DNA of 64,000 nucleotides from JAFAHD01 sp963772515. GTDB taxonomy: Bacteria > Vulcanimicrobiota > Vulcanimicrobiia > Eremiobacterales > Eremiobacteraceae. The notes below the pieces were generated by a model. That model was given only the letters and a program-made list of their open reading frames with translations. It was not told where the DNA came from and made no database searches. A program made the position numbers and the translations under genes. Below are positions 43,311-50,120 of the stretch, one piece after another (the stretch's first letter is position 1; each line of letters starts with the position of its first letter). The DNA is taken from the NCBI GenBank assembly GCA_963772515.1, contig CAVYXC010000004.1:124001-188000 (forward strand). The letters run 5' to 3'.

Positions 43311-44222
43311 ATGCAGATCGTCCGCAGCCTGGACGGGTATCACGCAGACGCCGATCTTCTCTTGACGATCGGCGTCTTCGACGGCGTGCACATCGGCCAC
43401 CGCGCGGTGCTCGACCACTTGCGCGCGCAGCGCGCGCCGGGTGTTCGCTCAGCCGCACTCACCTTCGAAACCCACCCGCTCGCCTTCTTGCATCCCGGCC
43501 ACGCGCCCAAAGCGCTCACCAGCGTCGACGAGAAGATCAATCTGCTCGACGGCTGCGGCCTCGACGTGCTCTTCTTGCTGCCGTTCGACGAGCGCATCCA
43601 ACAGCTCGACGCGAAGGCGTTTCTTGAAGACGTGTTGATCCGCAAGCTGCGCACGCGTTTGCTGGTCGTCGGCGACAACTGGCGCTTCGGCAAGGAGCGC
43701 ACTGGCGACGTGGCGCTCGCCAAAATCGTGCTGGCACCCGCGGGCTGCGCGTTCGAAGTCCAATCGATGCTGCTGCGCGACGGCCAGCGCGTCTCGAGTT
43801 CGCGCATCCGCGAGCTGATCGAGGTCCGTGAGTTCGCACAAGCTGACGCATTGCTCGGCTCACCGTTCACCCTGTACGGTATCGTGCGCGGCGGCGAGGG
43901 GCGGGGACACGTGCTCGGATTTCCGACCGCGAACCTCGAACTGCCGCCCACGAAGCTCGTGCCGCCGCCCGGCGTCTACGCCGCGACGACGCGTTACGAC
44001 GGCACGGATTTTGCCGCAGTCGTGAGCATCGGCGACAAACCGACCTTCGGCGGGCACGACATGGCGGTCGAGGCCTACCTGCTGGATTTCGACAAGAGCA
44101 TCTACGGCGAGCAGCTGGCGCTGCGCGGCTGGCGCTTCCTGCGCGAGCAGCAGCGTTTCCCCGATGCCGCGGCGCTCGTCGCGCAGATGAAGCGCGACGT
44201 CGCCGACTCCCGCAAAACGTGA
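43311..44222 (+). CDS. ribF: Bifunctional riboflavin kinase / FAD synthetase
   Basis: The 303-residue product starts at ATG 43311. The N-terminal nucleotidyltransferase has TIGVFDGVHIGHRAVLDHL, VVGDNWRFGKERTGD and SSSRIRELI. The flavokinase domain has GIVRGGEGRGHVLGFPTANL, PPGVYAATT and YGEQLALRGWRFLREQQRFP. It makes FMN and FAD. ribF normally follows truB; here two secreted paralogues lie between. A hairpin repeat starts at its stop codon. Confidence 0.94.
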   Translation: MQIVRSLDGYHADADLLLTIGVFDGVHIGHRAVLDHLRAQRAPGVRSAALTFETHPLAFLHPGHAPKALTSVDEKINLLDGCGLDVLFLLPFDERIQQLDAKAFLEDVLIRKLRTRLLVVGDNWRFGKERTGDVALAKIVLAPAGCAFEVQSMLLRDGQRVSSSRIRELIEVREFAQADALLGSPFTLYGIVRGGEGRGHVLGFPTANLELPPTKLVPPPGVYAATTRYDGTDFAAVVSIGDKPTFGGHDMAVEAYLLDFDKSIYGEQLALRGWRFLREQQRFPDAAALVAQMKRDVADSRKT

Positions 44223-44227
44223 TGGAG

Positions 44228-44247
44228 CGGTCGAATTCATTCGACCG
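44228..44247 (+). repeat. Dispersed hairpin repeat, family A, full copy
   Basis: Perfect 9-bp stem, loop TC. The left flank GATGGAG includes the ribF stop (TGA). It lies between ribF and the third secreted paralogue. Confidence 0.92.
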
Positions 44248-44261
44248 CACGAGAGGAGACC

Positions 44262-44693
44262 ATGAAGATAAGCGCATCGATCGCATCCGCAGTCGCGCTT
44301 GCCGCGCTCTTCCAGCTCGGCGCCTCCACCGCGACGGCAGATACCACTTCCAGCGCGCCGCCGACGATGGCCCCTCCGCAGAAATACAACTGCACGATCA
44401 CGCCGCAGTACGGCCGCGGCCGTCAATGGACCGGCAACCTCACCATCTCGATCGACACAACGGGCAATGTCACCGGCAAGTACAAGTCGACGTCGACGAT
44501 TCCCGACCCGTTCTACAGCGAGAACATCAAAGTGACCGGCCACGAGAAGGGCAAGCAGATGGAGCTGGTGTTCCATATGGTACCGCCGGCGAAGTTCAAG
44601 ATCGAAGGGCAGTTCTTCGGTTCCAACTACAACGGCACCGCGACCAACCAGAACGCCAACACCTTCAACTTCCTGGCGCAGCGCCTACACTAG
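44262..44693 (+). CDS. Small secreted protein, paralogue 3
   Basis: The 143-residue product starts at ATG 44262 with GAGAGGAGAC upstream. A signal peptide runs to about residue 26. The shared core is QWTGNLTISIDTTGNVTGKY then STSTIPDPFYSENIKVTG, parallel to paralogues 1 and 2 but diverged. The three copies flank ribF. The function is unknown. Confidence 0.75.
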   Translation: MKISASIASAVALAALFQLGASTATADTTSSAPPTMAPPQKYNCTITPQYGRGRQWTGNLTISIDTTGNVTGKYKSTSTIPDPFYSENIKVTGHEKGKQMELVFHMVPPAKFKIEGQFFGSNYNGTATNQNANTFNFLAQRLH

Positions 44694-44700
44694 GTCCGAA

Positions 44701-46638
44701 TCAGACGAGGTTGCGGTCGAACCAGTCGAGGATCGCCTCCAGCCGGGCGATGCGCTGGCGCGGCGGCCCGCCGCGCGACAAACCATGGTCGACCTCGGGA
44801 AAGCGCACGAGCTCGACCTTCTTGCCGGCCTGATACAGCGCGGTGAACAGCTGCTCCGCTTGTTCGATCGGACAGCGATAGTCGCGCTCGCCGTGGAGGA
44901 GCAGCAGCGGCGTCGTGATGTCGTCGGCAAACGTGAGCGGCGAGTTGCGCCGATAGATGTCGGGTATTTGCGCCGGCGTGCCGCCCATCTCGACGTTGAG
45001 CATGCGTCCGACCTCAGAGGTTCCCCATAGGCTTTCCAGGTTGTAAGCGCCGCGCATCGCCACGGCGGCGGCGAAGCGTTTGGAGTGCGAGATCGTCCAC
45101 GCGGTCAGATAGCCACCGTAGGATCCGCCGGCCACGCCAAGCCTGCGTTCGTCCGTTCCGCCTTGGATGACGAGCGCGTCGAGCGCAGCGATGCAATCGG
45201 CTAGTGCCGGCCCGCCCCACTTGCCCACAATGGCCCCAGCGAACGTCTCGCCATAACCCTGACTGCCGCGCGGATTGCAATACAGCACGTCGTAGCCGCG
45301 CGCGGCCAGCAATTGGAACTCGAAGAAGAAGGCCTCGCCGTACGCGAAGTGCGGGCCGCCGTGGATCTGCAAGATGCACGGCCGCGGGGCCGTCACATCC
45401 GCCGGCAGATGCCACGCGTCAACCGTGCCCGACGGCGTATCCACCGCGAGACGCACGGCCTCGCGCACGCCCGCCTCGTCGCACCACGTTTTGGTCTCAA
45501 AGGTGAGCCGGCGCAGCGCGCCGCTCGCAGTGATATCGTAAAGCTCAGGCGGCGTCGACGGCGTCGCCGCGCAGCACACGAAACCGCCCGCGTGCGGCGC
45601 GAACATCGAGACGGACATCGTCGATGGCGTCGCAGTGCGCACGCGCAGATCGCGTCCGACCACGAACACGCGCGTAGCACCGCTCTGAGTGCCGAGCACG
45701 GCGATGCTGCCATCGGGCAAGAAGCGCGGCGCGAACGGCGCGCCGGCAGTTCCCGTATCCGTGATCGTCCAGTCGCCGCAGGTCCACTCCTCCGAGGGCG
45801 TGAGGCAGACCGCTTCGGCGACGCCCGGGTCGACGGCGAACAGCCGCTGGTTCAACAGGCCGACCCAGCCGCGCGGGTCGTCGCTGCCGATGCATACGAT
45901 GCGCTCGCCGTCTGGCGACCAGACGGGCAACTGTACGTCGCCGCGCAGCGCGAGCAGCTTGCGCGGCGCACCCTGATCGCTCACCGATGCGAACCACAAC
46001 TCGCGCATCAGGACGCCATCCGCATCGGCGCCGTGCTCTCCCGTGAACGCGATCCGCGTTCCATCCGGCGACCACGCCGGCGACGCCACGAAACCGGTCG
46101 CATCGGTGAGCGGCCGGGCCGCACCGCCGCCAAGATCGATCAGCCAGATCTGTGGATACGAATCGTGATAGCCGATGCCGTCGGCGCGATAGCGTTGGCG
46201 CGTGACGTGTCGCCAGCCGCGCGCCTCAACATCACGCTTGCCCTGCGCCGAGACGACCACGGCTGCGATGAACCGCCCGTCCGGCGACACGGAGAACTCG
46301 CCGATCGAGCCGTCGATCGCCGGCAACGGGTACGCTTCGCCGCCACCTAACTCGATGCACCACAACTGCATCGAACCGCTGCGATCGCTCGTGAAGAAGA
46401 GCTTCGAGCCGTCGGCCGACCACGCGGCCGATGCGTCACGGGCTACGCCACGAGTCAGCACGGTCACGGCCAAAGACTTGAGATCCACGAAACGCACGCT
46501 GCCGCGGTAGGCGTTCGCCGCTTCGTCCGCCACGGTGCGTACATAGGCCACGCGCTTGCCGCTCGGATCGAGCGCGCAGCCGCTGACCACAGGCAACGTG
46601 AGCAGATGCCCCGGCGTGAGGCTGCCCGGTGCTGTCAT
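44701..46638 (-). CDS. S9 family prolyl oligopeptidase-type peptidase
   Basis: The 645-residue product starts at ATG 46638. A seven-bladed propeller forms the first two thirds (TSDRSGSMQLWCIELGG; PAWSPDGTRIAFTGEHGAD). The C-terminal hydrolase domain has the nucleophile GVAGGSYGGYLTAW, acid in LHGERDYRCPIEQAEQLF and His in VDHGLSRGG. It is close to acylaminoacyl-peptidases. No signal peptide. It acts on small peptides or acylated residues in the cytoplasm. Confidence 0.93.
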   Translation of the reverse strand: MTAPGSLTPGHLLTLPVVSGCALDPSGKRVAYVRTVADEAANAYRGSVRFVDLKSLAVTVLTRGVARDASAAWSADGSKLFFTSDRSGSMQLWCIELGGGEAYPLPAIDGSIGEFSVSPDGRFIAAVVVSAQGKRDVEARGWRHVTRQRYRADGIGYHDSYPQIWLIDLGGGAARPLTDATGFVASPAWSPDGTRIAFTGEHGADADGVLMRELWFASVSDQGAPRKLLALRGDVQLPVWSPDGERIVCIGSDDPRGWVGLLNQRLFAVDPGVAEAVCLTPSEEWTCGDWTITDTGTAGAPFAPRFLPDGSIAVLGTQSGATRVFVVGRDLRVRTATPSTMSVSMFAPHAGGFVCCAATPSTPPELYDITASGALRRLTFETKTWCDEAGVREAVRLAVDTPSGTVDAWHLPADVTAPRPCILQIHGGPHFAYGEAFFFEFQLLAARGYDVLYCNPRGSQGYGETFAGAIVGKWGGPALADCIAALDALVIQGGTDERRLGVAGGSYGGYLTAWTISHSKRFAAAVAMRGAYNLESLWGTSEVGRMLNVEMGGTPAQIPDIYRRNSPLTFADDITTPLLLLHGERDYRCPIEQAEQLFTALYQAGKKVELVRFPEVDHGLSRGGPPRQRIARLEAILDWFDRNLV

Positions 46639-46691
46639 GGCAAAGGGCTATGGTAAGGTCGCAGGGGCTTCCTGCACGAATCCGCGCACAC

Positions 46692-47285
46692 ATGTATCAC
46701 GACGGCCACCGCTTCTTCCAGGACCGCTACGACACGCGCCGGCTCGCCGACCGTCTCGAAGAGCGTCTCGTGCTCGATTCGATCGACGACGAGGACAAGC
46801 GCTTCATCGAAGCGCGCGACATGTTCTTCCTCGCCACGGTCGACGATAGCGGCTTGCCGAACTGCTCGTACAAGGGCGGCGATCCGGGATTCGTGCGCGT
46901 CGTCGACGAGCGGACGATCGCGTTCCCGAACTACGACGGCAATGGCATGTACCTCTCGATGGGCAACCTGAGGCGCAACCCCAACGTCGGGATGCTGTTC
47001 ATCGACTGGGAAGAGCCGACACGCCTGCGCCTCAACGGCAGCGCGCGCGTCGAGCTCGACGATCCGCTGCTCGCCGGTTATCCGGAGGCGCAGTTCATCG
47101 TCCGCGTCGCAGTGCGCGAGCTGTTCCCGAACTGCGGCAGATACATCCACACGATGAAGCTCGTCGAGCGATCGCGTTTCGTGCCGCACACAGACACCGC
47201 GACCCCGATACCGGACTGGAAGCGGCGCGACTTCGCCAAAGACGTGCTCGCCGCGCACGACCCGGCCAACGCGAAGCAGACGTAG
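46692..47285 (+). CDS. Pyridoxamine 5'-phosphate oxidase family protein
   Basis: I use ATG 46692 (MYHDGHRFFQDRYDTRRLAD); 197 residues. The split-barrel FMN-binding pattern is FFLATVDDSGLPNCSYKGGD, then RTIAFPNYDGNGMYLSMGNL and RRNPNVGMLFIDWEEPTRLR with LNGSARVELDD. Family members are flavin-dependent oxidases or bind FMN/F420. It is divergent from the S9 peptidase and convergent with the DUF membrane proteins (adjacent stops). Confidence 0.85.
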   Translation: MYHDGHRFFQDRYDTRRLADRLEERLVLDSIDDEDKRFIEARDMFFLATVDDSGLPNCSYKGGDPGFVRVVDERTIAFPNYDGNGMYLSMGNLRRNPNVGMLFIDWEEPTRLRLNGSARVELDDPLLAGYPEAQFIVRVAVRELFPNCGRYIHTMKLVERSRFVPHTDTATPIPDWKRRDFAKDVLAAHDPANAKQT

Positions 47286-47948
47286 CTATTTCAGGATATT
47301 GATCGCGCGCGCGCCCACGACGACAATCGTGACGAGCGAGATCGTGCTCTGCACGATCATCGTGAGTTTCCCTCGGGGCGTGAGCGGCAGCGTGTCGGTG
47401 GGGCTAAAGGCTGTCGAGGTGTTAAACGCGAGTTCGAGATAGTCGACGAAGTGCGGAGACCAATCGGGTGGCGCGCACTGGGGATTCGACGTCTGCGTGA
47501 ACAGGAAGTCGTTTTGCGCGCTCTCCCCCATCTCTCGTGCCACCGGCCCGCCGCGGTCCATCAGCCAGTATATCAGCGCGAACAACACGATGTTTGCCAC
47601 CCACGTCGCGACGGAAGAGGTCAACAGCGTTATCGGTGGGATGACGTCGGGTTGGAACAAGATGCTGTGGACGACGCGCGACAAGGTGAACACGATCATC
47701 ATGACGCCGAGAGCGGCGGCGACGAGCAGAACCACTCGTTCGATCCGCAGCCAGCGCAACGCGTGACCTGAAAACTCCACTCCTGCTAGCGGTGTAAGCA
47801 TGATCAACCCTACGGCGTAGGCGGTCCAATTCGGCAGTAAGGCGAGACGTGCTGGAAGTAGCGCGAGCAGCACAAGTAGGAATATCACGCATGCGGCGGC
47901 CGGCCAATGCGACTCAACACGCGCGAGTCCGCCTGGCGAACCGCTCAC
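47286..47948 (-). CDS. Multi-pass membrane protein, possibly DUF1345 or channel-like
   Basis: The 220-residue product starts at ATG 47948. About five hydrophobic segments are visible (ACVIFLLVLLALLPARLAL; VVLLVAAALGVMMIVFTL; ANIVLFALIYWLMD; the C-terminal TMIVQSTISLVTIVVVGARA). The segment YLELAFNTSTAFSPTDTLPL is a pore-like turn seen in DUF1345 or two-TM channel relatives. The 5' end overlaps the DUF1622 gene by 4 bp. The transported ion is unknown. Confidence 0.7.
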   Translation of the reverse strand: MSGSPGGLARVESHWPAAACVIFLLVLLALLPARLALLPNWTAYAVGLIMLTPLAGVEFSGHALRWLRIERVVLLVAAALGVMMIVFTLSRVVHSILFQPDVIPPITLLTSSVATWVANIVLFALIYWLMDRGGPVAREMGESAQNDFLFTQTSNPQCAPPDWSPHFVDYLELAFNTSTAFSPTDTLPLTPRGKLTMIVQSTISLVTIVVVGARAINILK

Positions 47949-48304
47949 GATTGAGATGTCGCCTGCACTGCCTCGGGTTTGATCTCATCGGTCTCTTTGC
48001 CGAGCGTGAACGTGATGAGGATACGGATTGCGACGATGGCGGCCAGCTGGCCGATCTCGCTCCACGACGGCGACACGCCGGTGCGCAGGATATCGCTCGC
48101 GATGAGGAAGTCGAGCCCGAGCGAAAGCCACCGGCCGAAACGCCAGCGGATCAACGTGATGCCCTGGTGCGTCTGTCTGAAACGGACGAACGCGATCGCC
48201 GAGCGGATGGCCGCCTCGATCGTGGCTAGCCCGATGATCAACGTCGCGCACGCATCGGCGAGCTCGGCGATGAAGAGCGTCGCGCGCACGATGAAATCTT
48301 CCAC
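47945..48304 (-). CDS. DUF1622 family membrane protein
   Basis: The 119-residue product starts at ATG 48304. It has about three hydrophobic segments and the DUF1622 block FGRWLSLGLDFLIASDILRT then SWSEIGQLAAIVAIRILITF. The function is unknown. It overlaps the following membrane gene by 4 bp, so the two form an operon. Confidence 0.88.
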   Translation of the reverse strand: MEDFIVRATLFIAELADACATLIIGLATIEAAIRSAIAFVRFRQTHQGITLIRWRFGRWLSLGLDFLIASDILRTGVSPSWSEIGQLAAIVAIRILITFTLGKETDEIKPEAVQATSQS

Positions 48305-48340
48305 GCCCGCTACGTTACGCCCGAGCCAGGCGAAATCTTC

Positions 48341-49150
48341 CTAACGGGTCCAGACGGCGTCGACGACGTCGTGCGAGACGACTCGATTCTGGTCGTCCGC
48401 GAGGTCATTGTTCGGAGCGATCGCGAGCACGTTGCCGCCGCCATCGACCGCGACCGCCAAGCCCGGTGACCAGTGCGTGCCGTCGAGCGAGTATTGCGGC
48501 TCTTCGCTTGCGTCATGGCCGATGTACGCGACCTTGCCGTCGCCCGCCACCAAGCCATGCACGCACACGCCGGGCTTGACCGTCTTCGCGCTTGGCGCGT
48601 CGACGATGAACAGACGGGCGCGCGGCTCAGCCGAGTAGACATGCGCGTCCGTGCGATAGTACATCGGGCAGGTCGTATCATCGCCGGCCAATGCCAAGCG
48701 ATCGTCGGAGACGAAACCGGCCATGTGATGAGTGTCGACGCTGATGCGCACGCGCGTATCGTGGAGCGTCGCTGCCGGATGCGCGAGCTTGAACACCGCG
48801 ACCGTGCCGTTGCCGTCGGCTTTCAGACACGCGACGTAGACGCCGTGCGGTGAGATCGCCAATGGTTCGCAACGCCGGGTGCCCGAGAGCATGAGCGCGG
48901 TGGACACGCGCACGCTCGGCTTGTCGCGCGCGACGAGCTCGCCGACGACCGTCGGACGCTGCACGAGCACGCCGTCGTGGCGCACTTCGATATCGGGATG
49001 TCCATCGGGATGGTCCGACGGATGCATGATGTACAGCGTACCCGGGATAGGCGGCGCCGTGGTCGCCGGCGCGCTCGCCGAAGGTCGTATGCCGCAGCCC
49101 GCGCACACAAGCCACGCGAACATGCAGACCGCCCCCAAGGTCATCTTCAT
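48341..49150 (-). CDS. Lipoprotein of unknown function, probable beta-propeller
   Basis: I place the start at ATG 49150 (MKMTLGAVCMFAWLVCAGC), which gives a proper lipobox (VCAGC); 269 residues. The open frame to 49291 has no better start. The mature part consists of repeated strands (CEPLAISPHGVYVACLKADG; GTVAVFKLAHPAATL; GDGKVAYIGHDA; AVDGGGNVLAIAPNNDLA), which suggests a WD40-like propeller. It would be exposed in the periplasm or outer membrane. Substrate unknown. Confidence 0.7.
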   Translation of the reverse strand: MKMTLGAVCMFAWLVCAGCGIRPSASAPATTAPPIPGTLYIMHPSDHPDGHPDIEVRHDGVLVQRPTVVGELVARDKPSVRVSTALMLSGTRRCEPLAISPHGVYVACLKADGNGTVAVFKLAHPAATLHDTRVRISVDTHHMAGFVSDDRLALAGDDTTCPMYYRTDAHVYSAEPRARLFIVDAPSAKTVKPGVCVHGLVAGDGKVAYIGHDASEEPQYSLDGTHWSPGLAVAVDGGGNVLAIAPNNDLADDQNRVVSHDVVDAVWTR

Positions 49151-49249
49151 GATGTGTCTGCTCTTGTTCTTGGGCGGACACAGCGTTCCTAGCGCCGCCA
49201 CCAGAGTGTGACCGCTTCGCACAGCCCGCAACGCCCTCGCGGGGGTAAA

Positions 49250-49307
49250 CTCCGTCCACACGGTGAAAACCGCGAGCCGGTATTCACACATCTATCCGTG
49301 GACGGAG
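49250..49307 (+). promoter_or_regulatory. Structured leader upstream of the OsmC-family gene
   Basis: A 10-bp closing stem, CTCCGTCCAC (49250-49259) with GTGGACGGAG (49298-49307), encloses a 5-bp helix GTGAA/TTCAC (49263-49267, 49283-49287) and a 4-bp helix ACCG/CGGT (49269-49272, 49278-49281). The right arm of the closing stem contains GGAG, the likely ribosome binding site. It could be a cis-regulatory RNA that hides the RBS, or an operator pair. No known riboswitch consensus is recognised. Confidence 0.45.
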
Positions 49308-49312
49308 CATCG

Positions 49313-49831
49313 ATGGACGCAACAACGCTGCGCGACATCCAAGGACCGATCAAGGACAAGTATCGCGAGGAACCGAGGGCGGCACTCGTCAAGCTGCGCG
49401 CGCAGGGACGGGTCGATGATCCCGAAGGCCTCAGCTGCTCGGTAGAAACTGGACGCGCGCTGGTCAAGGCCGGGCTGCATCCAGCCACCGGCGGCGACGG
49501 CTCGCTTGCGTGCTCGGGCGACATGCTGCTCCAGGCGCTCGTCGCCTGCGCGGGCGTCACCTTGCGGGCGGTCGCGACGTCGACCGGCATACCGCTGCGA
49601 GGCGGCGAAATCGTCGCCGAGGGCGACCTCGACTTTCGCGGCACGCTGGGCGTCGGTAAAGATGCGCCTGTCGGCTTCCAGAAGATAGAAATGCGCTTCG
49701 CGCTCGAGGGGGATCTGAGCGCGGAACAACTCGCGACCTTGCAGAAGCTGACCGAACGCTATTGCGTCGTGTATCAAACGCTCGCAAGCGGCGTCAAACC
49801 ACAGACCGAATTCACCCGTGGGAAAGGATGA
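49313..49831 (+). CDS. OsmC family protein
   Basis: The 172-residue product starts at ATG 49313 with GGAG 5 nt upstream; an in-frame GTG at 49298 is possible. The OsmC fold is indicated by GLHPATGGDGSLACSGDMLL, then QALVACAGVTLRAVATS and a C-terminal ERYCVVYQTLASGVKPQTEF. The conserved reactive Cys pair corresponds to the CAGVTL and YCVVYQ Cys. OsmC proteins detoxify peroxides or bind thiols. The structured leader lies before it, and the DUF4242-like gene follows after 10 bp. Confidence 0.87.
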   Translation: MDATTLRDIQGPIKDKYREEPRAALVKLRAQGRVDDPEGLSCSVETGRALVKAGLHPATGGDGSLACSGDMLLQALVACAGVTLRAVATSTGIPLRGGEIVAEGDLDFRGTLGVGKDAPVGFQKIEMRFALEGDLSAEQLATLQKLTERYCVVYQTLASGVKPQTEFTRGKG

Positions 49832-49841
49832 GGGCAACTCG

Positions 49842-50114
49842 ATGCCACGTTATGTAGTCGAACGAACATTTAAAGATGGTCTGACCATTCCGACAACTGA
49901 CGACGGCGCTAAGGCCTGCCGCTCGGTCGTCCAGAACAACGAGGTCGTCGGCGTCACGTGGGTGCACTCGTATGTGTCGAAGGATCATAAGAAGACGTAT
50001 TGCATCTACGACGGCCCGGACGAAAAGGCCATCCGGCTGGCGGCCGAACGCAACGGCCTGCCCGTCGACTCGGTCTCTCAGGTCAGCGTCCTCGATCCAT
50101 ATTTCTACCACTAG
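49842..50114 (+). CDS. DUF4242 / SCO4226-like nickel-binding family protein
   Basis: The 90-residue product starts at ATG 49842. The ferredoxin-like alpha/beta pattern PRYVVERTFKDGLTIPTTDD and then TWVHSYVSKDHKKTYCIYDG with AIRLAAERNGLPVDSVSQVS is DUF4242. A related Streptomyces protein binds nickel, but the metal site here has not been checked. It is in a short operon after the OsmC gene and 6 bp before the cyclase-ATPase gene. Confidence 0.85.
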   Translation: MPRYVVERTFKDGLTIPTTDDGAKACRSVVQNNEVVGVTWVHSYVSKDHKKTYCIYDGPDEKAIRLAAERNGLPVDSVSQVSVLDPYFYH

Positions 50115-50120
50115 GAATAG

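Noticed and set aside
8315..44247. CRISPR array made from the repeated hairpin
   Set aside because: Copies are kilobases apart, with no constant spacers and no cas genes; they are dispersed repeats.
49250..49307. FMN or cobalamin riboswitch
   Set aside because: A short GGTGAAAACC run recalls both, but the other conserved blocks are absent.
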